Notes under the pieces: generated by a model
Databases searched by the model: none
Told to the model about the DNA's origin: nothing
What the model saw: only the letters and a program-made list of their open reading frames with translations
Part shown: in pieces, positions 7,202 through 16,039 of the stretch
Numbering within the stretch: position 1 is the first letter of the stretch
Layout of the letters: each line of letters starts with the position of its first letter
Origin: Azoarcus indigens
Lineage (GTDB): Bacteria > Pseudomonadota > Gammaproteobacteria > Burkholderiales > Rhodocyclaceae
DNA: 64,000 bases
Direction: 5' to 3'
Assembly: GCF_004361735.1 (NCBI RefSeq)
Contig: NZ_SNVV01000001.1
Location: 496,001 to 560,000, forward strand
Program-made: the position numbers and the translations under genes

Positions 7202-8338
7202 TTACCCCTGCTCGCCGCTCAGGGAGAAGCCCTGCGGCGCATGGCCGGCCTCGGCTTCGGCCAGGGCGCGGCCCGGCTCGTCCGCCTGGGCTTCGGCCTG
7301 GCGCTGGCGCTGGCGGCCATCGCCGTCGCGGCCGGCGTCGGACACCTGCACGCTGACGTCGCTGAACTGGCGCAGCGCCGGGTCCTGCCGCAGGCTGTCG
7401 CTCAGTGCATGCAGCTGGCGCAGCACGTCGCCGTGGGTGGCGCTCAGATGCACCTGCAGCGCGCCGCCTTCATGGCGGACGACGATTTCCACCGTGCCCA
7501 TCATCGGCGGATCGAGGCGGATCACCGCCCGCTCGCTGCCGCGCGCCAGTTGCACTTCCAGCCGCTCGCCCAGCGCCTGGGCCAGCGGCTGGCGCCACTG
7601 GCTGGCTTCGCCATTGGGCAGCTTGAGGGTGGCGCTTTCGCCGGCAGCGCTGCCGCTGGCCGACGCAAGCGCGGCGGATACGGCGGGGGCGCTCGCCGCT
7701 GGCAGGCGCTCGACCGCGCTACCGTCCTGCGCGGCGGCCAGCACGGTGTCGCGTTGCGGCAGGCGCACCGCCGTGGTGGGCTGCAGCAGATCGGCTGCAG
7801 TGGAATTGCGATTCGCGGCGGCCATGTCAGTGCGCGCCTGGGTGGCGGTGGCATCCTGCGCCAAGGCCGCGGCGGCGGGCCGGGCGAGCGCGGCCACCGC
7901 GCTATCGCCATTGCCGGCGGCCACGGTGGCTTCGCCTGTGGGCGCCGCCTGGGCCTTGCCGGTGGCGGCCGCGACCAGGGCGGCGACGATGGCGGCCACC
8001 GAGCCGTTGGCGTCCATCGCCGGCGTGGCCGGCGTCTGCGCCTGCAGCGCGCCGTCGGCCGGGGCTTCGGCCTGCTTGCCCGCTTCATCCTCCAGACCGG
8101 CGCCCTGCTCCAGCGCCGGATCGTCGCCGGCCGCCAGCGGGTCGGCCGCGCCCTGCAGCGCGGCGATGAAATCGCCGGGGGGGGTTGCGGCTTCATTCGC
8201 CGCCGTGTCGGGGACGGTGGATCTGCCGGCGGCCGGCGTGGTCGCCAGCACCGCGCCGATGCTGGGCGCGGCCGGGGCCGCGGGGCCCTGGGCAGGCGAC
8301 TTCGCCGGCGCGGATACCAGGCTCAACAAGGCATTCAT
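7202..8338 (-). CDS. fliK: Flagellar hook-length control protein FliK (LafE type)
   Basis: FliK is exported as a molecular ruler and switches the export gate from hook to filament substrates. The 378-residue product is Ala/Pro-rich and low-complexity for its first ~240 residues. A FliK C-terminal domain follows: WRQPLAQALGERLEVQLARG, RAVIRLDPPMMGTVEIVV and LQVHLSATHGDVLRQLHA. The start at 8338 creates the classic ATGA overlap with the fliT stop. A second FliK-like protein is encoded at 23919-24911. Confidence 0.9.
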   Translation of the reverse strand: MNALLSLVSAPAKSPAQGPAAPAAPSIGAVLATTPAAGRSTVPDTAANEAATPPGDFIAALQGAADPLAAGDDPALEQGAGLEDEAGKQAEAPADGALQAQTPATPAMDANGSVAAIVAALVAAATGKAQAAPTGEATVAAGNGDSAVAALARPAAAALAQDATATQARTDMAAANRNSTAADLLQPTTAVRLPQRDTVLAAAQDGSAVERLPAASAPAVSAALASASGSAAGESATLKLPNGEASQWRQPLAQALGERLEVQLARGSERAVIRLDPPMMGTVEIVVRHEGGALQVHLSATHGDVLRQLHALSDSLRQDPALRQFSDVSVQVSDAGRDGDGRQRQRQAEAQADEPGRALAEAEAGHAPQGFSLSGEQG

Positions 8339-8646
8339 GTGCGGCTCTCCTGCCATTCTTCGTTCATCGCGTAGGCCATCCAGCCTTCCTTGCTTTCCCG
8401 CATCTGCCCCAGGCGGCGGCCGGCTTCGGCGGTTTCCCGCAGGCAGTCGGCCTGGGCGGCGGCATGGGCGCGCTGCAGTTCGTCCAGCGCGCGCTGCTCG
8501 GCGGGGCTCCAGGCGCCGTGCGCGGCCAGTTGCGGCAGCGTGGCGGCCAGTTCGCGGTCCACCCGGCCCAGGGTTTCCCAGTCCTTGTCGGCGGCGGCGG
8601 CGGCCAGGCGGCGCGCCAGGCGCAGCAGCGCTACCTGCCTATCCAT
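8335..8646 (-). CDS. fliT: FliT-type flagellar export chaperone
   Basis: A small (103 residues), highly charged helical protein between fliS and fliK. Position and size match FliT, the chaperone for the FliD filament cap, or LafX/LafD of lateral loci. There is no strong family motif visible, so the call is driven by synteny (fliD-fliS-fliT-fliK). It overlaps fliS by 8 bp and fliK by 4 bp, indicating tight coupling. Confidence 0.7.
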   Translation of the reverse strand: MDRQVALLRLARRLAAAAADKDWETLGRVDRELAATLPQLAAHGAWSPAEQRALDELQRAHAAAQADCLRETAEAGRRLGQMRESKEGWMAYAMNEEWQESRT

Positions 8647-9025
8647 GGTTGGCCTGCATGCCTTGCCAGCCGTGGCGCAAGGTGGTGATGAGGCCGATGA
8701 CTTCGTCCACCGCCGCCACGTCCAGCGCGTAGCCGGCGTGGTAGAGGCGCTGGGCGCAGTAGTCGTAGAGGCGGCCGAGATTGACGACGAGCTCGCTGCC
8801 GGCGTCGAAGTCCAGCGCGCTGGAGAGGCCGTTGAGGATGTTCACGCACTTGTCCAGGCTGATCGCCTTGGCCTCGTAGCGCTTGCTCTCGATGTGGGCG
8901 CGGGTGCGCGCCAGCTCTTCGAGCAGGCCGTCGGTGAGGATCAGCACCAGTTGTACCGGCGAGGCCTGGGCGGCCCGGGCGCCCAGATTGACCTCGTGGT
9001 AGCTGCGATAGGCTTCGTGGTTCAA
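8639..9025 (-). CDS. fliS: Flagellin export chaperone FliS (LafC type)
   Basis: FliS binds the C-terminal disordered tail of flagellin in the cytosol and delivers it to the export gate. The 128-residue protein shows the diagnostic YHEVNLGARAAQASPVQLVLILTDGLLEEL and KCVNILNGLSSALDF blocks (residues ~9-75). It is co-directional with fliD 37 bp upstream, consistent with a fliDST unit under the fliD promoter. It would serve the two flagellins encoded at 25-27 kb. Confidence 0.92.
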   Translation of the reverse strand: MNHEAYRSYHEVNLGARAAQASPVQLVLILTDGLLEELARTRAHIESKRYEAKAISLDKCVNILNGLSSALDFDAGSELVVNLGRLYDYCAQRLYHAGYALDVAAVDEVIGLITTLRHGWQGMQANHG

Positions 9026-9062
9026 GCTCTTACCCCTCGTTGGATGTCTACGCCGGCCAGCC

Positions 9063-10436
9063 TCAGCTGCTGCTGGTCGACAGGCTGCTGAACAGGCCGG
9101 ATGTCTCGCTCATCTGCGCCGTCAGCGTCTGCAATTGGGTGAATTGGGCGAGGTAGCGCGCGTAGGCGCTGTCGTACTTGCGGTCCAGCTGTTCCTGGCG
9201 CGCGGTGTATTGCGCCTGCAGCTTGGTCACCGTTTCCTGGCGGCGGGCGATCTGGCCGGAGGCGCTGTTGAGCCAGCTGTCCAGGTAGATGTCGAAGTTG
9301 CCGAGCACGCCGGTCTGGTTGCCGGCGCGGGGGCTGCCGAAGAAGCTGTCCAGCTTGCCCGGGTCGGCTTCCAGCGCGGCTTCCAGCTTGTCGGTATCCA
9401 GCGCCATGGTGCCGTCGCGGCCGATGCTGATGCCGAGCTCGCGCATGCTGACGCCATCGGCGCCGTCGCGGACGATGCCGGCCAGCCGGGTCTTGAGGTT
9501 GCGGATGCCGGTGTCGGAAGCAAAGATGGCCGAGGAGGAACCGGCGTCCGGGTCGCCATAGGCGGTGAGGTCGCCCAGCACCTTCATCAGCGCGTTGTAG
9601 GCGCTGACAAAGCTCTGCACCTTGGAGGTGGTGGCGCTGGTGTCGGTGCCCACCGTCAGCGTGGCCGGCGCGCTGCCCTCGCTCATCGCCTGGGTGAAGG
9701 TGACGCTGACGCCTTCGATGGCGGTGAAGGTGTTGGAGCTTTGCTCCATGCGCAGGCCGGAATCCTTGTTGCCCAGCCACACCACCGCGTCTTCCGCCTT
9801 CACCAGTTCCACCCCGCCGCCACCGAGCGCGGTCTTGAGGTCGCTGGCCGGCAGGCCGCTGGTGTCCAGCGTGATGGCGCCGTCGCTGCCGGTGGTGGCC
9901 GAGGTGAGCACCAGCTGGCTCTTGCCGCCGCTGGTGACGACCATGGCGGAGACCTTGCCGCCGTTGTCCTCGGCGAGGTTGATGGCGCGCGCCACTTCGC
10001 TGGGCGAGAGCTTGCCGTCGCCGTCGCGGTCGGAGGCGGCGAGATCCACGGTGAAGCTGCTGCCGTCGCCCAGCTGGATGATGAGCGGGCCGCCGTTGAT
10101 GACGTCGATGTCCGGCGGAATGTCTTCGAAGGCGAGCTGGTGCGCGGTGGCGACCTTCTCGACGAAGAAGGCGTAGCTGCCGGCCGCCGCGGTGGACGAG
10201 GCGGTGGCGGTGCCGACCGCGGACGAGAAGGTGGCCGAGTACTGGGCGACGCCGGTCTTGACCGAGGTGAGGCCGGCCAGCGCGGTGTCGAAGGTGCTCA
10301 GCGCGCTTCTGAGCTTGGTCAGCGCGGTGGTGGTGCTGGTCGCCTTTGCCGTCTGGGTATCCAGGCGGGATTGGGCGTTCTGGGTGTAGTAGGTCGCCAG
10401 CGAGGCGGCCGTCGAGGTCGGGTCGATGTCAGCCAT
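9063..10436 (-). CDS. fliD: Flagellar filament cap protein FliD (LafB type) with an EF-hand-like loop
   Basis: FliD (HAP2) caps the growing filament and folds flagellin into place. The 457-residue protein has FliD N- and C-terminal domains (C-terminal YLAQFTQLQTLTAQMSETSGLFSSL-type coiled coil). Residues 136-147 read DRDGDGKLSPSE, a complete 12-residue EF-hand Ca2+ loop (D1, D3, D5, G6, hydrophobic 8, E12) inserted in the variable domain. The gene heads the fliD-S-T-K-L-fliA-motA-motB series and has its own sigma28-like promoter 42-69 bp upstream of the start. Length is typical. Confidence 0.94.
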   Translation of the reverse strand: MADIDPTSTAASLATYYTQNAQSRLDTQTAKATSTTTALTKLRSALSTFDTALAGLTSVKTGVAQYSATFSSAVGTATASSTAAAGSYAFFVEKVATAHQLAFEDIPPDIDVINGGPLIIQLGDGSSFTVDLAASDRDGDGKLSPSEVARAINLAEDNGGKVSAMVVTSGGKSQLVLTSATTGSDGAITLDTSGLPASDLKTALGGGGVELVKAEDAVVWLGNKDSGLRMEQSSNTFTAIEGVSVTFTQAMSEGSAPATLTVGTDTSATTSKVQSFVSAYNALMKVLGDLTAYGDPDAGSSSAIFASDTGIRNLKTRLAGIVRDGADGVSMRELGISIGRDGTMALDTDKLEAALEADPGKLDSFFGSPRAGNQTGVLGNFDIYLDSWLNSASGQIARRQETVTKLQAQYTARQEQLDRKYDSAYARYLAQFTQLQTLTAQMSETSGLFSSLSTSSS

Positions 10437-10477
10437 GGAACGCTCCTGCCGAGGGGGAAATGGGGTCTGCCTTGGAT

Positions 10478-10505
10478 AAGGCGACCACTTGCCCTTGCGA
10501 CTGAA
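10478..10505 (-). promoter_or_regulatory. Putative FliA-dependent promoter of fliD (TTCAGTCG-N12-GTCGCCTT)
   Basis: On the minus strand TTCAGTCG is followed after exactly 12 bases by GTCGCCTT, ~41 bp before the fliD start. The same two boxes with the same 12-base spacing stand before both flagellin genes. The boxes resemble shifted versions of the sigma28 consensus (TAAAGTTT / GCCGATAA), so recognition by the locus's own FliA is likely. Confidence 0.7.
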
Positions 10506-10523
10506 ATCGGCGATATGCGCGGC

Positions 10524-10958
10524 TCATGGCTGGCCCCGCAGCCACACCTGGGCGGCCAGGTCGTCCTGCTGCTTCTGTTCGCCGGCACGCGCCTGGCGCT
10601 GCGCCTCGCCATGCTTGCGCGCATGCACCTGGTCCAGCACCTCGTGGCGGCGGGCGGCGGCGATCAGCGCCTGCTGCGCCAGCGCCATGTCGGCCTCGTG
10701 CAACGCCAGGTCTTCGCGGTGGGCAGCGGCGATGGCGGTGACCGCCTGCTTGTAGTCGGCGCAGTTGAGCGCCAGCGCCGGGCTGGCGAGGCCGCTGGCG
10801 CCGGCGCCGGCGCGCAGCTGCTCCAGCCGCTCCAGGTTGCCCAGGTAGCGGGCGCGCTCGCCCTGCCGGCTCGCCATGTCGGCACTCAGGCGGTCGACCT
10901 CGCGGCTGCGCAGTTCGACCAGCCGCTTCAGGCTGTCCAAGGGCTTGACCATGCTCAT
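10524..10958 (-). CDS. fliJ: Flagellar export protein FliJ
   Basis: FliJ is the coiled-coil stalk of the export ATPase complex and escorts chaperones. The 144-residue product is an almost continuous two-helix coiled coil rich in Arg, Glu, Gln and Ala, starting MVKPLDSLKRLVELRSREVDRL. It overlaps the fliI stop by 4 bp. FliJ is poorly conserved; size, coiled-coil content and position after fliI make the assignment firm. It ends the fliEFGHIJ series just upstream of the fliD promoter. Confidence 0.85.
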   Translation of the reverse strand: MSMVKPLDSLKRLVELRSREVDRLSADMASRQGERARYLGNLERLEQLRAGAGASGLASPALALNCADYKQAVTAIAAAHREDLALHEADMALAQQALIAAARRHEVLDQVHARKHGEAQRQARAGEQKQQDDLAAQVWLRGQP

Positions 10959-12265
10959 GCCATCAACTCCTCGAGACGGGCGCGGGTTGCCGCCAGCGGC
11001 GCCGCTTCATGCGTGCCCTGGCGCAGGAACTCTTCGATCGCGGGGTACAGCGTCACCGCGCGGTCGGTGGCCGGATCGGCGCCGGGCACGTAGGCGCCCA
11101 GCGGCAGCAGGTCGCGCACCTGGGCGTAGCGCGCCGCCATCTCCTTCAGCGCGCGGGCGGCCTTCTGGTGCGACTGGCTGGCCACCAGGGCCATGCAGCG
11201 GCTGATGGAGGCGGCAATGTCGATGGCCGGGTAGTGGCCGCGCTCGGCCAGCTCGCGCGACAGCACGATGTGGCCGTCGAGGATGGCGCGGGCGGTGTCC
11301 ACCACCGGGTCCTGCTGGTCGTCGCCCTCGGCCAGCACGGTGTAGATGGCGCTCATGCTGCCGTGCTCGTTCTCGCCGTTGCCGGCGCTTTCCACCAGCT
11401 GCGGCAGCAGGCTGAACACCGAGGGCGGATAGCCACGGGTGGCCGGCGGCTCGCCCAGCGCCAGCGCCACTTCGCGCCGCGCCATGGCGTAGCGGGTGAG
11501 CGAATCCACCAGCAGCAGCACATCGCCGCCCTGGTCGCGGAAATGGGCGGCGATGGTGTGGCACAGCTCGGTGGCCTTGAGGCGCATCAGCGGCGATTCG
11601 TCCGCCGGCGCCACCACCACGATGGCGCGCGCCAGCCCGGCCGGGCCGAGGGAGAGGTCGATGAACTCGCGCACCTCGCGGCTGCGCTCGCCGATCAGCC
11701 CGACCACCACCACGTCGGCGACGATCTGGCGGGTGATGAGGCCGAGCAGCACGCTCTTGCCGACGCCGGAGCCGGCCATCAGGCCAACGCGCTGACCCTT
11801 GCCCAGGGTCAGCACGCCATCGATGGCGCGCACGCCCACGTCCAGCGGCTCGCGCACCGGCCGCTTCTTCAACGGATTGACGCGGGGCGGGCGCGGCTCC
11901 AGTACATGCTCGCCGCTGAGGCGGCCGAGGCCGTCCATGGGCTCGCCCAGGCCATTGACGATGCGCCCCAGCCAGGCCGGGCCGATGCTGGGGCCGGACT
12001 GCTCGGCGGCCGGCAGCACCCGGGCGCCGGTGGCCAACCCGTCCGGCCGCTTGTAGGGCATGAGGTAGGAGATTTCGTTGCGGAAACCCACCGCCTCGGC
12101 GGCAATCCACTCGCCGCAGGCGGTTTCGATGCGGCAGCGCTGGCCGGTCTGCAGTGGACAGCCGACGCTTTCCAGCAGCAGCCCGGAGGCGCCCACCAGG
12201 CGGCCGGTGGGGGTCGCCACCGGCACCGCCTCCAGCTCCAGCCGCCGCAGGGCCTCGCCTATCAT
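10955..12265 (-). CDS. fliI: Flagellum-specific ATPase FliI
   Basis: FliI is the hexameric ATPase of the flagellar type III export apparatus. The start at 12265 is chosen because it overlaps the fliH stop by 4 bp and gives the normal N-terminus; the 436-residue product is typical. Walker A is AGSGVGKS (residues ~154-161), preceded by LTLGKGQRVGLM. Walker B is DVLLLVDSLTRYA, with the ALGEPPATRGYPPSVF and SMSAIYTVLAEGDD blocks of F1/FliI-type ATPases. It acts with FliH (upstream) and FliJ (downstream). Confidence 0.97.
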   Translation of the reverse strand: MIGEALRRLELEAVPVATPTGRLVGASGLLLESVGCPLQTGQRCRIETACGEWIAAEAVGFRNEISYLMPYKRPDGLATGARVLPAAEQSGPSIGPAWLGRIVNGLGEPMDGLGRLSGEHVLEPRPPRVNPLKKRPVREPLDVGVRAIDGVLTLGKGQRVGLMAGSGVGKSVLLGLITRQIVADVVVVGLIGERSREVREFIDLSLGPAGLARAIVVVAPADESPLMRLKATELCHTIAAHFRDQGGDVLLLVDSLTRYAMARREVALALGEPPATRGYPPSVFSLLPQLVESAGNGENEHGSMSAIYTVLAEGDDQQDPVVDTARAILDGHIVLSRELAERGHYPAIDIAASISRCMALVASQSHQKAARALKEMAARYAQVRDLLPLGAYVPGADPATDRAVTLYPAIEEFLRQGTHEAAPLAATRARLEELMA

Positions 12266-12948
12266 GCGGCCACCTCGCCATCTTCGCTGGCCGGCAGCAG
12301 CTGGCTGGAAACCTGCTCCATGCAGGCGGCCAGGCGCTGCCGGCAGCCGGCGTCGGCTTCGCGGCCGTCGGCCTTGATGCGGCATTCGCCCGGCTCCAGC
12401 CGCGGATCGGCAATCAGCTGCCAGCGCGCCGCCCGCTCCGGGTCCAGCTCCTTGATACGCAGCAGCTCTTCCGGGTTGAGGAAGACCTCCACGCCCTCGC
12501 GTGCCGGCGGCATGGTCGCCAGCGTCTCGTCCACCAGCGCCAGCATCTGCACCGGCTGCAGCGCCAGTTCGCAGCGGATCACCTGGCGGGCGACCTTGCC
12601 CACCAGCTCGACGACTTCCTTGCGCAGCGCGGACTGGTAATCCGCCTGCAGGTGCCTGAGGCTTTCCAGCATCGCCTCCAGCGGCGCCGCCAGGCGCTCG
12701 AAATCGGCGCGCACCGCCCGCATCGCTTCATCCCTGCCGCTGCGCAGCCCCTCTTCCCGGCCCTGGGCGCGACCTTCCTCCAGGCCCTGGGCAAGACCGC
12801 TGCCGTGGCCCTCGCGGTAGCCGCGCTCCATGCCCTGCTGGAAGCCCTCGGCGAGCGCGGCCTGGATGTCGGCGACGGAGCCGCCGGGCGCCGCGCTGCT
12901 GCCGAGCTGCGACAGCGGCGGGAAGCGGTGCAGGCGGTAGCCTTTCAT
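12262..12948 (-). CDS. fliH: Flagellar export stator / ATPase regulator FliH
   Basis: FliH tethers FliI to the C ring and restrains its activity. The 228-residue protein has a central glycine-repeat helix with the FliH-typical GxxxG periodicity (EGFQQGMERGYREGHGSG and continuing). A C-terminal domain follows, with LVGKVARQVIRCEL and VEVFLNPEELLRIKEL. The start at 12948 overlaps fliG by 4 bp. Longer upstream in-frame reading is only the antisense frame of fliG. Confidence 0.88.
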   Translation of the reverse strand: MKGYRLHRFPPLSQLGSSAAPGGSVADIQAALAEGFQQGMERGYREGHGSGLAQGLEEGRAQGREEGLRSGRDEAMRAVRADFERLAAPLEAMLESLRHLQADYQSALRKEVVELVGKVARQVIRCELALQPVQMLALVDETLATMPPAREGVEVFLNPEELLRIKELDPERAARWQLIADPRLEPGECRIKADGREADAGCRQRLAACMEQVSSQLLPASEDGEVAA

Positions 12949-13973
12949 TCCACCACCGCCTCGGCGAACAGCTGGATCTCGATTTCGCCGGCATCCGCCA
13001 GCCCCTTCACCGCGTCCATGATCTCGCGCCGCGTCTGCTCGATGCGGCTGATGGGCACCGGGCCCATGCGGCGCATGGTGTCCTCGAAGGTCTGCGCCTG
13101 CCGGCGCGGCATGGACTGCAGCACCGCGTTGCGCACCGCCGGCTCGGCGCCCTTGAGGGCGATGGCCCACTGCTCCAGCGGCACCTCTTCGATGATGCGG
13201 ATGATGTTGGCTTCGCTCTGGCGGGAGAGGATAAAGAAGTCGTACATGCTGACCTCGATCTCCGACACCACCTCCGGATCGCGCGCCCGCAGCAGCTCCA
13301 CCATCTGCTGGCGGTTGCCCGGCAGGCGGTTGAGGATCTCCGCCGCCTGGCGCACGCCTTCCACGCTGGCGCTCTGCAGGCCCAGGCTTTCGAGGCAGCG
13401 GTCCACCACCTCGTCCAGTTCTTCCAGCAGCTCGCGGTCGATCTCGTTCAGGCGGGCGACGTTGAGCAGTACCAGGTCGCGGCTCTCTTCCGGCAGCGCA
13501 TCCACCACGTCGCCGGCCAGCGCCGGCGGCAGGAAGGCGAGGAATACCGCCTGCATGCGCACATGCTCATGCACGATGCGCTCGGCCAGCCACTTGGGCG
13601 AAGCCCACTGCAGCCGCGCCATCTTGGGCCGTATGGCGTCGCCGTAGATGGTGTTGAGCACGCTGTTGGCGATGTCGGCGCCCAGCGCCAGATCCAGCGA
13701 GCGCTTGAGGTAGGAACGCGAGGCGCCATGCACCCCGCTCTGCTCGCGGTAGTCGTCGAAGAAGGACTGCAGCGAGTGCTTGACCGTCTCCACCTTGATG
13801 CCGCTCATGCGCGACATCACCTGGGTGACCTCCAGCAGCTCCTCGCGGGAGAAGCAGCGCAGCACCGCGGCGGCGGGCTCCTCGCCCATGCTCAGCAGCA
13901 CGATGGCCGCCTGCTCCAGCGGGCTCGGCTTCCCGGGAACGACCAGCTCACCCGGCTTGTTCGGATCGGCCAT
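12945..13973 (-). CDS. fliG: Flagellar motor switch protein FliG
   Basis: FliG is the rotor protein that receives torque from MotA and forms the upper C ring. The 342-residue product shows the conserved AAIVLLSMGEEPAAAVLRCFSREE-type N-terminal domain, the middle EHVRMQAVFLAFLPP segment (equivalent to EHPQ), and the C-terminal torque helix region with LKGAEPAVRNAVLQSMPRR and QTRREIMDAVKGLAD. Its start lies inside the fliF 3' end (26-bp overlap), so the two are coupled. Confidence 0.95.
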   Translation of the reverse strand: MADPNKPGELVVPGKPSPLEQAAIVLLSMGEEPAAAVLRCFSREELLEVTQVMSRMSGIKVETVKHSLQSFFDDYREQSGVHGASRSYLKRSLDLALGADIANSVLNTIYGDAIRPKMARLQWASPKWLAERIVHEHVRMQAVFLAFLPPALAGDVVDALPEESRDLVLLNVARLNEIDRELLEELDEVVDRCLESLGLQSASVEGVRQAAEILNRLPGNRQQMVELLRARDPEVVSEIEVSMYDFFILSRQSEANIIRIIEEVPLEQWAIALKGAEPAVRNAVLQSMPRRQAQTFEDTMRRMGPVPISRIEQTRREIMDAVKGLADAGEIEIQLFAEAVVE

Positions 13974-15660
13974 GATTCTGCACCCATTGTTTGACGACTT
14001 CGGCGACGCGCTCCGGCTCCTTGCCGGCGAGCACCTTCAGGTGATCGACCATCACATCCACCGGCGACCCCGGCGGCGGCAGGTCGTAGTCCTCCAGCAG
14101 CGGCCGCACCGGCATGCCACCGGCACCGGCCGGCCCTGCCAGCGGAATGGCGGTGCTGCCGGCCAGGGCGGCTGCCGCTGCGCCTTCGGGCGCGGCCAGC
14201 GCGGCCGGTTCCGGCGTCACGTCGACTTCCGGCAGCGTGTTGATCGGCGGCGCCCAGCGCTGCTGCGCCAGCCGCAGCAGCGGGCGGACGACGAGGAAGA
14301 AGGCCAGCAGCGCGCCCAGCGCGTACAGCAAGTAGTTGGTGGCGTCGATGACGTTGTCGCGCTCCTGCCACCAGGGCAGCGCTTCCGGCGCCGCCGGGAA
14401 GGCCATCGCCGACACCGCCAGGGTGTCGCCGCGCTGGGCGTTGATGCCGAGGCCGCTGCGCAGCAGACGCTCCACGTCGGCCAGGGATTCCTGCGTCCAG
14501 CCGGCCCCGCCCGGCGCCGCCGCGGCATTGAGCACCACCGCCACGTTTAGCTTCTCCAGCCGGCCGCGGCTGCGCTGGATCTGGGTGATGCTGCGGTCGT
14601 AGGCGTACTGGCGGGTGGTGGCGTTCTTCTGCGCGGTGCTGGCCTCCGGCGCGCCGTTCTGGCCGTTCTGGTTCTGCGGCGGGTTGCCCTGCACCGCGAC
14701 CGGCCGGTTGCTGAGCGACCCAGGCACGCCGACCGCCAGCGGATCGCGGCCGCTTTCCTCGCGCATCGCCTCGTTGGTGATGCGCGGCGTGTCACCGTAG
14801 CGCTCGTGGGTTTCCTGCACGCGGTCGTTGTCCACTTCGGCGGTGACGCTGACGCGGTAGTTGTCCTCGCCCAGCACCGGCGCCAGCAGGTCGCGCACGC
14901 TGCGGCGGGTCTCGTCCTGGAAGCGGCGCGCCGCCTCGCTGCCCTGGCTGGGATCGAAGCCGTCGCTGAGGTCCACCTGGGCGGACAGCAACCGGCCGCT
15001 CTGGTCCACCAGGCTGACGCGCTGCGGGTCCAGCCCGGCGGCGCTGTCGGCCACCAGCTTGATGATGGCGGCGATCTGCTCCGCCGCCAGTTGCCGCCCC
15101 GGCTTCAGCGTGACCACCACCGAAGCGGAGCTCTTGCTGCCGTCGCTGACGACGAAGGAGGAGGATTTGGCGATGGACAGGTGCACCCGCGCGGCGGACA
15201 CCGCGTCCAGCGTGGCGATGCTCTGCGCCAGCTCGCCCTCCAGGCCGCGGCGGAAGCGCACGTCCTGCACGAACTGGCTGACGCCCAGCGGATCGTTGCG
15301 GTCCATCAGCTCCAGGCCGGCGGGCAGCTGGGCGGTCACGCCCTTGCCGGCGAGCATCATGCGCACCTCGCCGAGGCGGCCTTCAGGCACCAGCACCTGG
15401 CCGGTCTCGGGATGCAGGCGGTAGGCCACGCCGGCGGCGTCCAGCGCCACCATCATGTCGGCCACCGCGACCTTTTCACCGTGGCCGAACACCGGCTTGT
15501 AGCTGGACTGGTCGCGCCACATGAACATCAGCACCAGCGCGGTCACGCCCACCGCCAACGCCACCAGCGGCACCAGGCCGCGCAGCAGCGCGGGCGACAG
15601 CACCGGCACGGCGCCGGCCGGCCTGAGGCGGGAGAGTACGGGTTTGAGGGAGGCAATCAC
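13948..15660 (-). CDS. fliF: Flagellar MS-ring protein FliF
   Basis: FliF builds the MS ring in the inner membrane, on which the rotor assembles. The 570-residue protein has an N-terminal membrane helix (LRGLVPLVALAVGVTALVLMFMW). Two YscJ/RBM-type periplasmic domains follow (DMMVALDAAGVAYRL, VRFRRGLEGELAQSIATLDAVSAARVHLSI, ASVVVTLKPGRQL). A second membrane helix (NYLLYALGALLAFFLVVRPLL) precedes the FliG-binding tail. It lies 25 bp after fliE. Confidence 0.96.
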   Translation of the reverse strand: MIASLKPVLSRLRPAGAVPVLSPALLRGLVPLVALAVGVTALVLMFMWRDQSSYKPVFGHGEKVAVADMMVALDAAGVAYRLHPETGQVLVPEGRLGEVRMMLAGKGVTAQLPAGLELMDRNDPLGVSQFVQDVRFRRGLEGELAQSIATLDAVSAARVHLSIAKSSSFVVSDGSKSSASVVVTLKPGRQLAAEQIAAIIKLVADSAAGLDPQRVSLVDQSGRLLSAQVDLSDGFDPSQGSEAARRFQDETRRSVRDLLAPVLGEDNYRVSVTAEVDNDRVQETHERYGDTPRITNEAMREESGRDPLAVGVPGSLSNRPVAVQGNPPQNQNGQNGAPEASTAQKNATTRQYAYDRSITQIQRSRGRLEKLNVAVVLNAAAAPGGAGWTQESLADVERLLRSGLGINAQRGDTLAVSAMAFPAAPEALPWWQERDNVIDATNYLLYALGALLAFFLVVRPLLRLAQQRWAPPINTLPEVDVTPEPAALAAPEGAAAAALAGSTAIPLAGPAGAGGMPVRPLLEDYDLPPPGSPVDVMVDHLKVLAGKEPERVAEVVKQWVQNHGRSEQAG

Positions 15661-15685
15661 GGTTGCTTGTCCAGGGGTAGTGGGG

Positions 15686-16039
15686 TCAAAGCTGCAGCTT
15701 GATGAGCTCGTCCACCGCGCCCACCACCTTGTTGCGCACCTGCATCAGCATGGAAAAAGACAGGCTGGCCTCCTGGCTGGACAACATGGCGCCGACGAGG
15801 TCGTCGCTGGCGCCGCTATCCACCGCCTCGGCACGCTCGCCGGCGATGCGGGACTGATCGTCCACCCCGCGCACCGCCTGCCACATCACATCGGCGAAAT
15901 TCACCTCGGAAGCCGAGCCGAAGCCGGCAGGCATCGCGGGCTTGAGCACCGGCAGGGCCAGCCCGCCGGCAATGCCTGCAGCGTCGGCCCCCATCCGGGC
16001 GGCCTCGGCGCGGAGTACCGCATCCAGTCCCAACTGCAT
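15686..16039 (-). CDS. fliE: Flagellar hook-basal body adaptor protein FliE
   Basis: FliE joins the MS ring/export gate to the rod. The start at 16039 (MQLGLDAVLRAE) is preferred over an in-frame ATG 45 bp upstream, because a GGAGAG Shine-Dalgarno sits directly before it; the product has 117 residues. The C-terminal helix (FSMLMQVRNKVVGAVDELIKLQL) is the family signature. It is the first gene of the fliEFGHIJ unit and is preceded by a long leader containing a c-di-GMP riboswitch. Confidence 0.93.
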   Translation of the reverse strand: MQLGLDAVLRAEAARMGADAAGIAGGLALPVLKPAMPAGFGSASEVNFADVMWQAVRGVDDQSRIAGERAEAVDSGASDDLVGAMLSSQEASLSFSMLMQVRNKVVGAVDELIKLQL

